A DNA stretch of 64,000 bases from Comamonadaceae bacterium (GTDB taxonomy: Bacteria; Pseudomonadota; Gammaproteobacteria; Burkholderiales; Burkholderiaceae_C), in assembly GCA_947454955.1 (NCBI GenBank), contig CANGLW010000003.1, positions 103,037-167,036 on the forward strand, written 5' to 3'. The notes under the pieces are model-generated. The model had not been told where the DNA came from. It made no database searches and saw nothing but the letters and a program-made list of their open reading frames with translations. The first letter of the stretch is position 1, and each line of letters starts with the position of its first letter. Both the position numbers and the translations under genes were made by a program. Shown here piece after piece: positions 53,236-61,217 of this stretch.

Positions 53236-53823
53236 ATGCAACCCACTGGTGGAGATGCTTGTGGGGACGCCACCCTGGTCGACTTGCTCGACCAGGTGAG
53301 CACCGGTAGCCATCAAGCTCTCAAGCGTCTGTACGAGCTGACCTCAGGTCGGCTCTACGGCCTTGCTTTGCGCGTAGTGCGCGAGCCGCAATGGGCTGAA
53401 GATGCCTTGCAAGACACCTTCCTCAACATCTGGCGATCTGCGAAAGATTACCGTGCTAGTTTGAGCCCGCCCATGGCCTGGTTGGGCCTGATGGTGCGCA
53501 GCCGGGCTTTGGATGTTTTAAGACGTCAAAACGCCGAAGGCTTGAAGCTCACCCAAGCGTTGGATGAGGATTTGCAAGATACGCTTGAGAGCGACATGCC
53601 CGACCCCATGCAACTCAACCTAGCCAGCCAACAAGCACAAGCCTTGCATGTGTGTTTGACGCGACTAGAGAACAAACAACGCGAGGTGGTCAGCCTGGCT
53701 TATTTGCGCGATTTGAGTCACGCTGAACTCGCTGTGCAATTGAAGCTTCCGCTGGGCACCGTGAAAACCTGGATACGCCGTGGCCTGGATCAACTACGGG
53801 TTTGCATGTCGCAGTACGCTTGA
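53236..53823 (+). CDS. ECF-type RNA polymerase sigma factor
   Basis: This 195-residue sigma factor has region 2 (GRLYGLALRVVREPQWAEDA, then LQDTFLNIWRSAKDY) and region 4 (NKQREVVSLAYLRDLSHAEL, then KLPLGTVKTWIRRGLDQL). It lacks regions 1 and 3. Region 2 to 4 spacing and RTQ-like sequences place it near the SigK/RpoE-like ECF groups that pair with RskA-type anti-sigma factors. It lies 5 bases after the globin gene and 6 before the anti-sigma gene. The regulon is unknown. Confidence 0.92.
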   Translation: MQPTGGDACGDATLVDLLDQVSTGSHQALKRLYELTSGRLYGLALRVVREPQWAEDALQDTFLNIWRSAKDYRASLSPPMAWLGLMVRSRALDVLRRQNAEGLKLTQALDEDLQDTLESDMPDPMQLNLASQQAQALHVCLTRLENKQREVVSLAYLRDLSHAELAVQLKLPLGTVKTWIRRGLDQLRVCMSQYA

Positions 53824-53829
53824 TGGCCC

Positions 53830-54591
53830 ATGAACATCGCCCGACACCCTGAACTTGTGGAACGCCTGGCCGCTGCTTATGCCTTGGGCACACTACGTGG
53901 CCCAGCACGCCGCCGCTTTGAAGCCTTGGCACGGCAACACCCTGCCGTGCGCGCAGCGGTGTTGAAGTGGGAAAGCCATTGGAGCGGACTGACAGAGATT
54001 CAAGTGGAAGAGACACCATCTCCGGCCGTATGGTCACGCATCCATAACTTGGTACAGGCTGAGACAGTGCAAACACGCGCCTCTGTATCCGTGGCTCCAC
54101 AGCCTAGGGCTGCTTGGTGGCATTCATGGCGACTTTGGCAAGGTACAGCCTTTGCAAGCGTCGTCATCGCCGCTTTCGTTTGGGTGAGCCTGGGCCAACA
54201 ACAGCAATCAGCCTCTGAATTAGCGAAGCTCAAGCAGGAACTGCAACAACGTGATCCGGTCGTGGCCGTGTTGTCTGACGGCTCGGCCAATGCACAGCTA
54301 CTGATCTCTTTCAATTCGCACGACAATGCTTTGCAGGTTGAACGAATCGGCGACTTTCGTGCACCCGATGACCGCGACCTACAACTTTGGGGTTTGCCTC
54401 TTGGCCAGGCGCCAGTGTCACTCGGTGTTTTGGCGCGCCAAGGCATGATACGGGTGCCATTGCAAAGTCTTCGCCTGGCAGCCATGCCCACATTGGCGGT
54501 GAGTCTGGAGCCCTTGGGTGGCGTTCCAGGCCAAGGCGGCCCCACAGGTCCGGTAATATTCAAAGGATCTGTGATTCGCAAAGACACCTGA
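53830..54591 (+). CDS. RskA-type membrane anti-sigma factor
   Basis: This 253-residue protein has an N-terminal cytoplasmic sigma-binding domain (ELVERLAAAYALGTLRGPAR), a single transmembrane helix near residues 105-122 (FASVVIAAFVWVSLG) and a periplasmic C-terminal RskA-like domain (LQLWGLPLGQAPVSLGVLAR, then GGPTGPVIFKG). No Zn motif (HxxxCxxC) is visible, so it is not a redox ZAS type. It should hold the preceding ECF sigma at the membrane until an envelope signal releases it. Its stop overlaps the next start in TGATG. Confidence 0.9.
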   Translation: MNIARHPELVERLAAAYALGTLRGPARRRFEALARQHPAVRAAVLKWESHWSGLTEIQVEETPSPAVWSRIHNLVQAETVQTRASVSVAPQPRAAWWHSWRLWQGTAFASVVIAAFVWVSLGQQQQSASELAKLKQELQQRDPVVAVLSDGSANAQLLISFNSHDNALQVERIGDFRAPDDRDLQLWGLPLGQAPVSLGVLARQGMIRVPLQSLRLAAMPTLAVSLEPLGGVPGQGGPTGPVIFKGSVIRKDT

Positions 54592-55727
54592 TGCCATCCC
54601 CATCGCCCAGCCACTACCTTTGGCGGCAAAACGCCCAGGGCTGGACCTTGGTGTTGCAAGGTGACTGGCGCGGTTGGTCACCTGATGTGGACAACACCAG
54701 CTCAAACCAAGATGGTCTTGCTCACACATCTCTGGTTGTGAATGCCCAAGGCTTGAGCCATTGGGATGAAGGTTTGGCTCCTGCCCTGTGGGCCTTGATT
54801 GCGCCACTGAGCAAACGTCAAGTGACGCTCGACACCAGCAGTCTGCCTGCGGCCGTGAGGGCCTCAATCGATCTGGCTTGGCAAGCCACGCAGGCGCAAG
54901 ACAAACGCGCACCCAGCGTAAGTTCGCCGGACACCCTTGAACAACTCTCGCTCTGGGTGGGTCAGGCCCTGAGTTGGGCGCAAGCCAAACTCACCGTGAC
55001 GTTCATCGGTGAGGTGTGCATCACCCTGTGGTTATGGTTGCGTGGCCGCGCGATTTACCGCCGCTCTGACCTGCTGCACCAAATGGACCACATGGGTCCG
55101 CGCAGCCTGCCCATTGTTTGCCTCACCACGTTTTTGGTGGGTCTCATGTTGGCTTACATGGGTGGCGCGCAGCTTGACCGCATCGGCGCGGAAAACTACA
55201 TCGCCGATTTGGTGACCGTGGGTGTGGTGCGTGAACTTGCCGCGCTCATGACCGGCGTGATCCTCACCGGCCGGGTGGGTGCAGCCATTGCCGCTGAGTT
55301 GGGCACGATGGTGGTGAACGAAGAAATTGACGCCTTCAAAACCATGGGCCTTGAGCCAGTGGCATTTTTGGTGTTGCCACGTTTGCTGGGCATGCTGCTG
55401 GTGGCGCCCATGGTCGTGGCCCTGGCCATGGTGGTGGGTGTGCTGGCGGGCTTGCCCGTGGCCAGCGGTTTGTATGGTGTGCCGCCTTATGAATACCTCA
55501 ACCAGTGCCTCAAGGCCTTGACCTGGACGCACCTGTGGATTGGTTTGTTCAAAGGCACGATGTACTGTGGCTTGCTGGTGCTGGCCGGTTGCCGCGAGGG
55601 GCTTTATGCCGGGCATAACGCGCAGGCTGTGGGTTTGGCTACCACGCGCGCAGTGGTCAAGGCTTTGGTGTGGATTGTGGTGGGTGCCAGCGCGTCCACC
55701 GCCGTGTTGCAGAGCTTGGGGTTCTGA
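54591..55727 (+). CDS. MlaE-family lipid ABC permease with N-terminal STAS-like domain
   Basis: This 378-residue inner-membrane permease of the Mla/Pqi-type MCE system starts at ATG 54591, sharing one base with the anti-sigma stop (TGATG). Residues about 1-110 resemble a STAS/MlaB-like domain (WTLVLQGDWRGW, VTLDTSSLPAAVRASIDLAW). The permease follows, with FLVGLMLAYMGGAQLDRIGA, ELAALMTGVILTGRVGAAIA and EIDAFKTMGLEPVAFLVLPR as signatures. The fused MlaB-like part removes the need for a separate mlaB gene. It moves phospholipids between inner and outer membrane with the next three gene products. Confidence 0.92.
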   Translation: MPSPSPSHYLWRQNAQGWTLVLQGDWRGWSPDVDNTSSNQDGLAHTSLVVNAQGLSHWDEGLAPALWALIAPLSKRQVTLDTSSLPAAVRASIDLAWQATQAQDKRAPSVSSPDTLEQLSLWVGQALSWAQAKLTVTFIGEVCITLWLWLRGRAIYRRSDLLHQMDHMGPRSLPIVCLTTFLVGLMLAYMGGAQLDRIGAENYIADLVTVGVVRELAALMTGVILTGRVGAAIAAELGTMVVNEEIDAFKTMGLEPVAFLVLPRLLGMLLVAPMVVALAMVVGVLAGLPVASGLYGVPPYEYLNQCLKALTWTHLWIGLFKGTMYCGLLVLAGCREGLYAGHNAQAVGLATTRAVVKALVWIVVGASASTAVLQSLGF

Positions 55728-56467
55728 TGAGCTTGCTGCGCGTCCAACAACTCACCATGGCCTGGGGCGAGCGCATCATCCAGCGCGATTTGAATTTTGA
55801 AGTTCAGCCCGGCGAGGTGTTCGTCATCATGGGCGCCAGCGGCAGCGGTAAAAGTTCTTTGATGCGCCACCTGGTAGGTCTGCAAGAACCGCATGCCGGG
55901 CAGGTGTGGCTGCAAGACACCAACCTGTACGCATGCAGCGATGAACACCTAAGCGCACTGCGGCGCAAGTTCGGTGTGATGTTTCAAAGCGGGGCCTTGT
56001 GGAGCTCCATGACGGTGGGCGAGAACCTGATGTTGCCCCTCAAACTGTTCACATCCTTGCCCCAGCATGCGATGATGCAACGCGCCCGCTTCAAACTTGC
56101 CCTGGTGGGTTTGGACGATTGCTTTGACGCCTTGCCCGCCGAGCTCAGTGGGGGCATGAAAAAACGCGTGGCCATTGCCCGATCTTTGATGCTCGACCCT
56201 GACTTGCTCTACCTGGACGAACCCGCCTCAGGCCTCGACCCGATCAACGCCCGCCGTTTGGATGAGCTGTTGCTGAGCATCCGCCAGCATCTGGGCACGA
56301 CGATTGTGCTCATCACCCATTCGGTGGAAAGTATTTTTGCGGTGGCTGACCGCGCCCTGTTTTTAGATGACCAAAGCCAAACCATGACTGCCTTGGACTC
56401 TCCCCAACAACTGCAACACACGGGGCCTGCGCGTGTGCAAGCCTTTTTACAAAGGGCCGCCACATGA
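55727..56467 (+). CDS. MlaF-like ABC ATPase
   Basis: This 246-residue ATPase has Walker A VIMGASGSGKSSLMRHLVG, a signature LSGGMKKRVAIARSLM and Walker B LLYLDEPASGLDPI. The SGGMKKR form is diagnostic of MlaF/MCE-associated ATPases. The FGVMFQSGALWSSMTVGENL stretch is also typical. It begins in a TGATG overlap with the permease and ends overlapping the MCE gene by 4 bases, so all are translationally coupled. Confidence 0.93.
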   Translation: MSLLRVQQLTMAWGERIIQRDLNFEVQPGEVFVIMGASGSGKSSLMRHLVGLQEPHAGQVWLQDTNLYACSDEHLSALRRKFGVMFQSGALWSSMTVGENLMLPLKLFTSLPQHAMMQRARFKLALVGLDDCFDALPAELSGGMKKRVAIARSLMLDPDLLYLDEPASGLDPINARRLDELLLSIRQHLGTTIVLITHSVESIFAVADRALFLDDQSQTMTALDSPQQLQHTGPARVQAFLQRAAT

Positions 56468-57519
56468 ACAAGTCACCCGCTTTTCGTGTGGGCCTGTTTG
56501 TGGTGGTGGGCCTGGCTGTGTTGGTGGTGAGCATCACCTATGTGCTGGGCGGCCAACTGCTCACCCGCCACTTGGATGTCGAGATGCGTTTTCAAGGCTC
56601 GGTCTATGGCCTGCAAACGGGCTCGCCGGTGGTGTTTCGTGGCGTGCGCATAGGGCGCGTGTCCGGCATTGGTTTGGCGTACGACGATCAGCAAGGGCAG
56701 ATTCTGATTCCGGTCGCGGCCATGATTGACCAAGCCGCGCTGCAAAAAATGGTGCCTGCTGCTAAGGGCGCAAGCTCAGCAGACCACAAGTCTGTCGATG
56801 CTGCCCAAGCCGCCTTGCAAACGCTGGTGCAACAGGGTTTGAGCGCCAGGCTGGCCACACAAAGTTTGCTCACCGGTCAGTTGTATGTGGACCTGGACTT
56901 GCGTTCAGCCATGGTGGGGCATCAAGACGCTCAGGGCACCGGCAAAGACGCCAGCGCACCCACACGCATCCCCACCATGCCCACCACCATCCAAGCGTTC
57001 ATGGCCCAACTCGAAGAGCTTGACCTCAAAGGCGCCTTCCAAAACCTGGCGGGCCTGGCCGCCAGCACACGCCAGTTGGTGGCCGACCCAAAGCTTCAAC
57101 AAACCGTGGGGAATGTGGCGGCACTCAGCCAAGATTTGCGTGAACTCACCCGCAGCTTGCAGCAACAAGTGCAACCCCTGGCCAGCGCCACCCAAGACAC
57201 TTTGGCTCAAACCCGCCAAACCGCGCAAGACATGGGTAAAGCCATGGGCAGCGTGGCACAAAGTGCTGACCGCATGCAGGCCACCGTGGCCCCTGATGCA
57301 CCCCTGGTGCGCTCTTTCCAAAGAGCGGCTGATGAATTGGCCAACACGGCTGCGCAGTTGCGCAACACCACCGGCGAAGACGCAGCGCTGGTGCGCAACC
57401 TCGAGCGCGCTGCACAAGATGTCGCACGCACCGCCCGCCAGCTGGGTGATTTGGCCCGCCTGCTGGAACGCCAACCCGACGCGCTCTTACGCGGCCGCAC
57501 TCAGGAGACCGCACCATGA
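56464..57519 (+). CDS. MCE-family (MlaD/PqiB-type) lipid-binding protein
   Basis: This 351-residue periplasmic protein is anchored by one N-terminal helix (FRVGLFVVVGLAVLVVSITY). A single MCE domain follows (GSVYGLQTGSPVVFRGVRIG, then VSGIGLAYDD). A long C-terminal helical part (residues about 170-350) is rich in Ala/Gln/Asp with ELTRSLQQQVQPLASATQ and similar heptads; such helices form barrels or needles across the periplasm in this superfamily. It binds phospholipid in transit. It is longer than MlaD of E. coli (183) owing to this tail. Confidence 0.92.
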   Translation: MNKSPAFRVGLFVVVGLAVLVVSITYVLGGQLLTRHLDVEMRFQGSVYGLQTGSPVVFRGVRIGRVSGIGLAYDDQQGQILIPVAAMIDQAALQKMVPAAKGASSADHKSVDAAQAALQTLVQQGLSARLATQSLLTGQLYVDLDLRSAMVGHQDAQGTGKDASAPTRIPTMPTTIQAFMAQLEELDLKGAFQNLAGLAASTRQLVADPKLQQTVGNVAALSQDLRELTRSLQQQVQPLASATQDTLAQTRQTAQDMGKAMGSVAQSADRMQATVAPDAPLVRSFQRAADELANTAAQLRNTTGEDAALVRNLERAAQDVARTARQLGDLARLLERQPDALLRGRTQETAP

Positions 57520-58058
57520 CAACACGCCTCACCTTCGCCTTAGGTCTGGCGCTGACCTTGATGGCTTGCAGCCCTGTGCTGGTCGCGCCCGAGAAAAAAT
57601 GGGTGCTGTCCACCGACAGCCCAGTGGCGCTATCAACACAAAGCAGCTCGCAGGTGTGGCAACTCATGCCCGTGCGTTTGCCCGGCTACATGAACCAAGA
57701 CAACCTGCTGCTGCCTAAACCGCAAGCTCACGCCGCACGCTGGGCGGAGTTACCTTCAGAGAGCGCGCAACGCATCTTGGCAGCTGATTTGGCCGTCATC
57801 GTGGGCGTCTCGCAGATCTGGAACGGCACGGTGCCTTCGGGCGTGTATGCGCAGCCTTTGCGCGTAGAGGTTCAAAGTTTTGATGTGAGCGCAGATGGGC
57901 GCCAGATCAAACTGCAAGCGCGTTGGAGCGCAGGCACCCAAGTGCATCAGACCATCATCCACACGCCCGTGGCTGAACCGTTGGGCATCTCTGAACTTGT
58001 GCAAGCCCACCGCTTGGCACTGGCACGCCTGGCCCAAGCTGTAGCGGTCACCCTTTGA
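57516..58058 (+). CDS. PqiC-like auxiliary lipoprotein of the MCE transporter
   Basis: This 180-residue outer-membrane lipoprotein has a lipobox LTLMAC giving acylated Cys18. It belongs to the ABC-type transport auxiliary (PqiC/DUF330) family: VWQLMPVRLPGYMNQDNLLL, WAELPSESAQRILAADLAV and VQSFDVSADGRQIKLQARW are recognised blocks. It would close the MCE lipid path at the outer membrane. Its start overlaps the MCE gene by 4 bases (ATGA). Confidence 0.87.
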   Translation: MTTRLTFALGLALTLMACSPVLVAPEKKWVLSTDSPVALSTQSSSQVWQLMPVRLPGYMNQDNLLLPKPQAHAARWAELPSESAQRILAADLAVIVGVSQIWNGTVPSGVYAQPLRVEVQSFDVSADGRQIKLQARWSAGTQVHQTIIHTPVAEPLGISELVQAHRLALARLAQAVAVTL

Positions 58059-58062
58059 TCTT

Positions 58063-60297
58063 ATGAACTTACGAAAACTCAGCCTGCTGGGCTTGGTGGT
58101 GTTGATGGTGGCGCTGTTCATCGCGCTGGACTTGGGGCGTTTTTTAAGTCTGTCTTACCTCAAAGAAAGCCAATCGTCGTTCACCGCTTTGTTCCAAGAA
58201 AAGCCGCTCACCGTGGGGGTGAGCTACTTCGTCATTTACCTGCTGGTGGCGGCCATGTCTTTACCAGGCGCAGCCATTTTGACGCTGGCGGGCGGTGCGA
58301 TATTCGGCTTTGGGTGGGGCTTGCTGCTGGTGTCGTTTGCATCGTGTTTGGGCGCTACCGTGTCCTTTTTGGCAGCACGGTTTGTGTTGCGTGAAACGCT
58401 GGAGCAACGCTTTGCACAACGCTTGGCCGACATCAACCGCGGCATCGCCAAAGACGGCGCGTTTTACCTGTTCACCTTGCGCCTCATCCCGGTGGTGCCG
58501 TTTTTTGTGATCAACCTGGTGATGGGTTTGACGCACATGAAAACCTTCACCTTTTATTGGGTCAGCCAGGTGGGCATGCTCGCAGGCACGGCGGTGTATG
58601 TGAATGCCGGCACGCAACTGGCACAACTCAATTCCTTACGCGGCATTCTTTCGCCAGGTTTGCTCTTGAGTTTTGCGCTGCTGGGCTTGTTTCCACTGGT
58701 CGCGAAAAAAGTGGTGGATGCGCTGCAGCGTCGCAAGGTTTATCAGCGCTGGGCGTCTGTGCGTCCCACCAAGTTCGACCGCAATCTGGTGGTGATTGGT
58801 GCAGGTGCGGGAGGCTTGGTCAGCGCCTACATTGCTGCGGCAGTGAAAGCCAAAGTCACTCTGGTGGAAGCGCACAAAATGGGGGGTGACTGCCTGAACT
58901 ACGGCTGCGTGCCCAGCAAAGCCCTCATCAAAAGCGCCAAGCTGGCCCACCAGATGCGCCACGCCAGCCGCTATGGCCTGAACGACGCCACACCCAAGTT
59001 CAGCTTCAAGGTGGTCATGGCGCGCATCCATGCGGTCATTCGCGCCATTGAGCCGCATGACAGCATTGAGCGCTACACCGGCCTGGGGGTGGAGGTGCTG
59101 CAGGGCTACGCCAAAATCATCAACCCCTGGACGGTGGAGGTTGCACTGAACGACGGCGGCACACAACAACTCACCACCCGCAACATCATCATCGCCGCGG
59201 GTGCCAGGCCCCTGGTGCCGCCGTTTTTGGCTGGCTTGAAAGATGGCACCGACTATGTGACCAGCGACACGTTGTGGGACACCTTTACCCAACTCACCGA
59301 CATCCCCAAACGCCTGGTGGTCTTGGGTGGTGGCCCCATAGGCTGCGAACTCGCACAAAGCTTTGCCCGCTTGGGCGCACAAGTCACACAAGTGGAAATG
59401 GCCGAGCGCCTCATGCTGCGCGAAGACCCTGAGGTGAGCGAGTTGGTGCGACAAGCTTTGAGCAGCGATGGCGTCAAAGTGCTGACCGGTTACCGCGCCG
59501 TCAGCTATGAAAGACATAGCAACCCAACAAGTAAAGACAATGCGCAAGACCTGTTTTCTTTTGACAACAAAGAGGTCGGCCATCACGCAGGTGGTGTGCT
59601 GGTGGTCACGAACACCGAAGGCGAACTGCGCATTCCCTTCGACCAACTGCTGTGCGCGGTGGGTCGCTCCGCCCGCTTGAGTGGCTACGGCCTGGAAGAG
59701 CTGGGTATTCCCACCCACCGCACTGTGGACACCAACGAGTACCTGCAAACCATCTACCCCAATATTTACGCAGCAGGCGATGTGGCAGGCCCTTTTCAGT
59801 TCACCCACACCGCCGCGCACCAGGCCTGGTACGCCAGTGTGAATGCCTTGTTTGGTGAGGTGAAAAAGTTCAAGGCCGATTACTCGGTAATTCCCTGGGC
59901 CACCTTCACCGACCCCGAGGTGGCGCGGGTGGGCTTGAACGAACAAGAGGCCAAAGCCCAAGGCATGGCCTACGAGGTCACGCGTTACGACATCGATGAC
60001 CTGGACCGCGCGATCGCTGACAGCGAAGCCCATGGTTTTGTGAAAGTGCTCACCGTCCCTGGCAAAGACCGCATCTTGGGCGTGACCATCGCAGGCACCC
60101 ATGCGGGCGACTTGCTGGCCGAATTTGTTCTGGCCATGCGCCACGGTTTGGGGCTCAACAAAATTCTGGGCACCATTCACACCTACCCCACCCTGGCCGA
60201 ATCCAACAAGTACGCAGCCGGCCAATGGAAGCGCGCGCACCAGCCCGAGCGGCTGCTGGTGTGGGTGGCGCGTTACCACCGCTGGCGCAGGGGTTAA
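58063..60297 (+). CDS. TVP38/VTT membrane domain fused to a mercuric-reductase-like flavoprotein
   Basis: This 744-residue fusion has two parts. Residues about 1-230 form a TVP38/TMEM64 (VTT, DedA-like) domain with five or six membrane segments and GGAIFGFGWGLLLVSFASCL, FTLRLIPVVPFFVINLVMGL. From about residue 240 it is a pyridine-nucleotide disulfide oxidoreductase: VIGAGAGGLVSAYIAA, the active Cys pair C277 and C282 in GGDCLNYGCVPSK, NAD site VVLGGGPIGCELAQ, and IYAAGDVAGPFQF. No mercury-binding Cys tail exists at the C-terminus, so it is not a true MerA. The electron acceptor is unknown. It follows the MCE operon by 4 bases. Confidence 0.9.
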   Translation: MNLRKLSLLGLVVLMVALFIALDLGRFLSLSYLKESQSSFTALFQEKPLTVGVSYFVIYLLVAAMSLPGAAILTLAGGAIFGFGWGLLLVSFASCLGATVSFLAARFVLRETLEQRFAQRLADINRGIAKDGAFYLFTLRLIPVVPFFVINLVMGLTHMKTFTFYWVSQVGMLAGTAVYVNAGTQLAQLNSLRGILSPGLLLSFALLGLFPLVAKKVVDALQRRKVYQRWASVRPTKFDRNLVVIGAGAGGLVSAYIAAAVKAKVTLVEAHKMGGDCLNYGCVPSKALIKSAKLAHQMRHASRYGLNDATPKFSFKVVMARIHAVIRAIEPHDSIERYTGLGVEVLQGYAKIINPWTVEVALNDGGTQQLTTRNIIIAAGARPLVPPFLAGLKDGTDYVTSDTLWDTFTQLTDIPKRLVVLGGGPIGCELAQSFARLGAQVTQVEMAERLMLREDPEVSELVRQALSSDGVKVLTGYRAVSYERHSNPTSKDNAQDLFSFDNKEVGHHAGGVLVVTNTEGELRIPFDQLLCAVGRSARLSGYGLEELGIPTHRTVDTNEYLQTIYPNIYAAGDVAGPFQFTHTAAHQAWYASVNALFGEVKKFKADYSVIPWATFTDPEVARVGLNEQEAKAQGMAYEVTRYDIDDLDRAIADSEAHGFVKVLTVPGKDRILGVTIAGTHAGDLLAEFVLAMRHGLGLNKILGTIHTYPTLAESNKYAAGQWKRAHQPERLLVWVARYHRWRRG

Positions 60298-60401
60298 GTC
60301 GTTCAGTTCACACTGAGAACACCAGATTCACCGCCCTTATCGGGGCATCAACGCCTTGCCTTGCAGACACACTCGATGAGCCCTCATGGCCAAGCACATC
60401 C

Positions 60402-61217
60402 ATGTCTGAACCTCGACGTTTTTTCCTACAAGCCCTGATCGGCTGGGGCCTCGCGCCGCTGAGCTTCGCGCAGGCCACACCGTTTGACCACAGCTATGCC
60501 AGCTGGGATGCGCTGCTCAAAAAGCATGTGCGCTGGCTGGCTGACAACAAGCAGTCGCGGGTGGACTACGCCACCTTGCTGACCGAGCGCAGCAGCCTGC
60601 AAAAAATTCTGGGGGAATGGTCAGCGGTTAGCCAGACTCAGTTCAATGGCTGGGGCCGCGAACAGCGCATGGCCTTTCTCATCAATGCCTACAACGGCTT
60701 CACGCTTGAACTCATCCTGAGCAAATACCCCAAGCTCGCCTCCATCAAAGACCTGGGCAGCTTGTTCCAATCGCCCTGGAAAAACAAATTTTTTCAGTTG
60801 CTGGGCGAATCGCGCGAGCTTGATTGGATTGAGCACGAACAACTGCGTCCGATTTACCGTGACCCGCGTGTGCATGCCGCTGTGAATTGCGCCAGCATCG
60901 GCTGCCCTGCCCTGCGCCCTGAAGCTTTCACCGCCAACAAACTCGATGCCCAGCTCGATGACGGCATGCTGCGTTTCATGGCCGACCGCACCCGCAACCG
61001 CTACAACGCGGCCAGCGGCAAAGTGGAGGTGAGCAGTATTTTCAAGTGGTTCCGCGAGGACTTTGAGCGCGGCGACCGCGGCTTCAAGAAGCTCGACGAT
61101 GTGTGGGCTTTTTATGCCGACCAACTCAGCGACGATCCCGCCGGCCGTGACAAATTGCGCGCCAAGGGCCTGTCTGTGACCTTCCTGGACTACGACTGGT
61201 CCTTGAACAAACCATGA
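60402..61217 (+). CDS. Exported DUF547 protein
   Basis: This 271-residue protein starts at ATG 60402 (MSEPRRFFLQALIGWG), an export signal with a twin-Arg RRFFLQ, so Tat export is possible. The DUF547 core is FLINAYNGFTLELILSKYP, RDPRVHAAVNCASIGCPALR and FKWFREDFE. The Cys and His in AVNCASIGCP and VHAAVN are reminiscent of a cysteine-peptidase or transglutaminase-like fold, but activity in the family is not known. It overlaps the ATP-grasp gene by 4 bases (ATGA), so the pair is coupled. A 104-base gap separates it from the preceding gene. Confidence 0.85.
   Translation: MSEPRRFFLQALIGWGLAPLSFAQATPFDHSYASWDALLKKHVRWLADNKQSRVDYATLLTERSSLQKILGEWSAVSQTQFNGWGREQRMAFLINAYNGFTLELILSKYPKLASIKDLGSLFQSPWKNKFFQLLGESRELDWIEHEQLRPIYRDPRVHAAVNCASIGCPALRPEAFTANKLDAQLDDGMLRFMADRTRNRYNAASGKVEVSSIFKWFREDFERGDRGFKKLDDVWAFYADQLSDDPAGRDKLRAKGLSVTFLDYDWSLNKP

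Noticed and set aside
58636..60279. 547-codon minus-strand frame opposite the TVP38-flavoprotein gene
   Set aside because: It is a high-GC shadow with His/Gly/Gln/Val-rich composition and no recognisable motif; the plus strand has clear catalytic motifs throughout.
58063..60297. Calling the fusion protein a mercuric reductase
   Set aside because: It lacks the C-terminal Cys pair and heavy-metal domain; no merR/merT neighbours exist.
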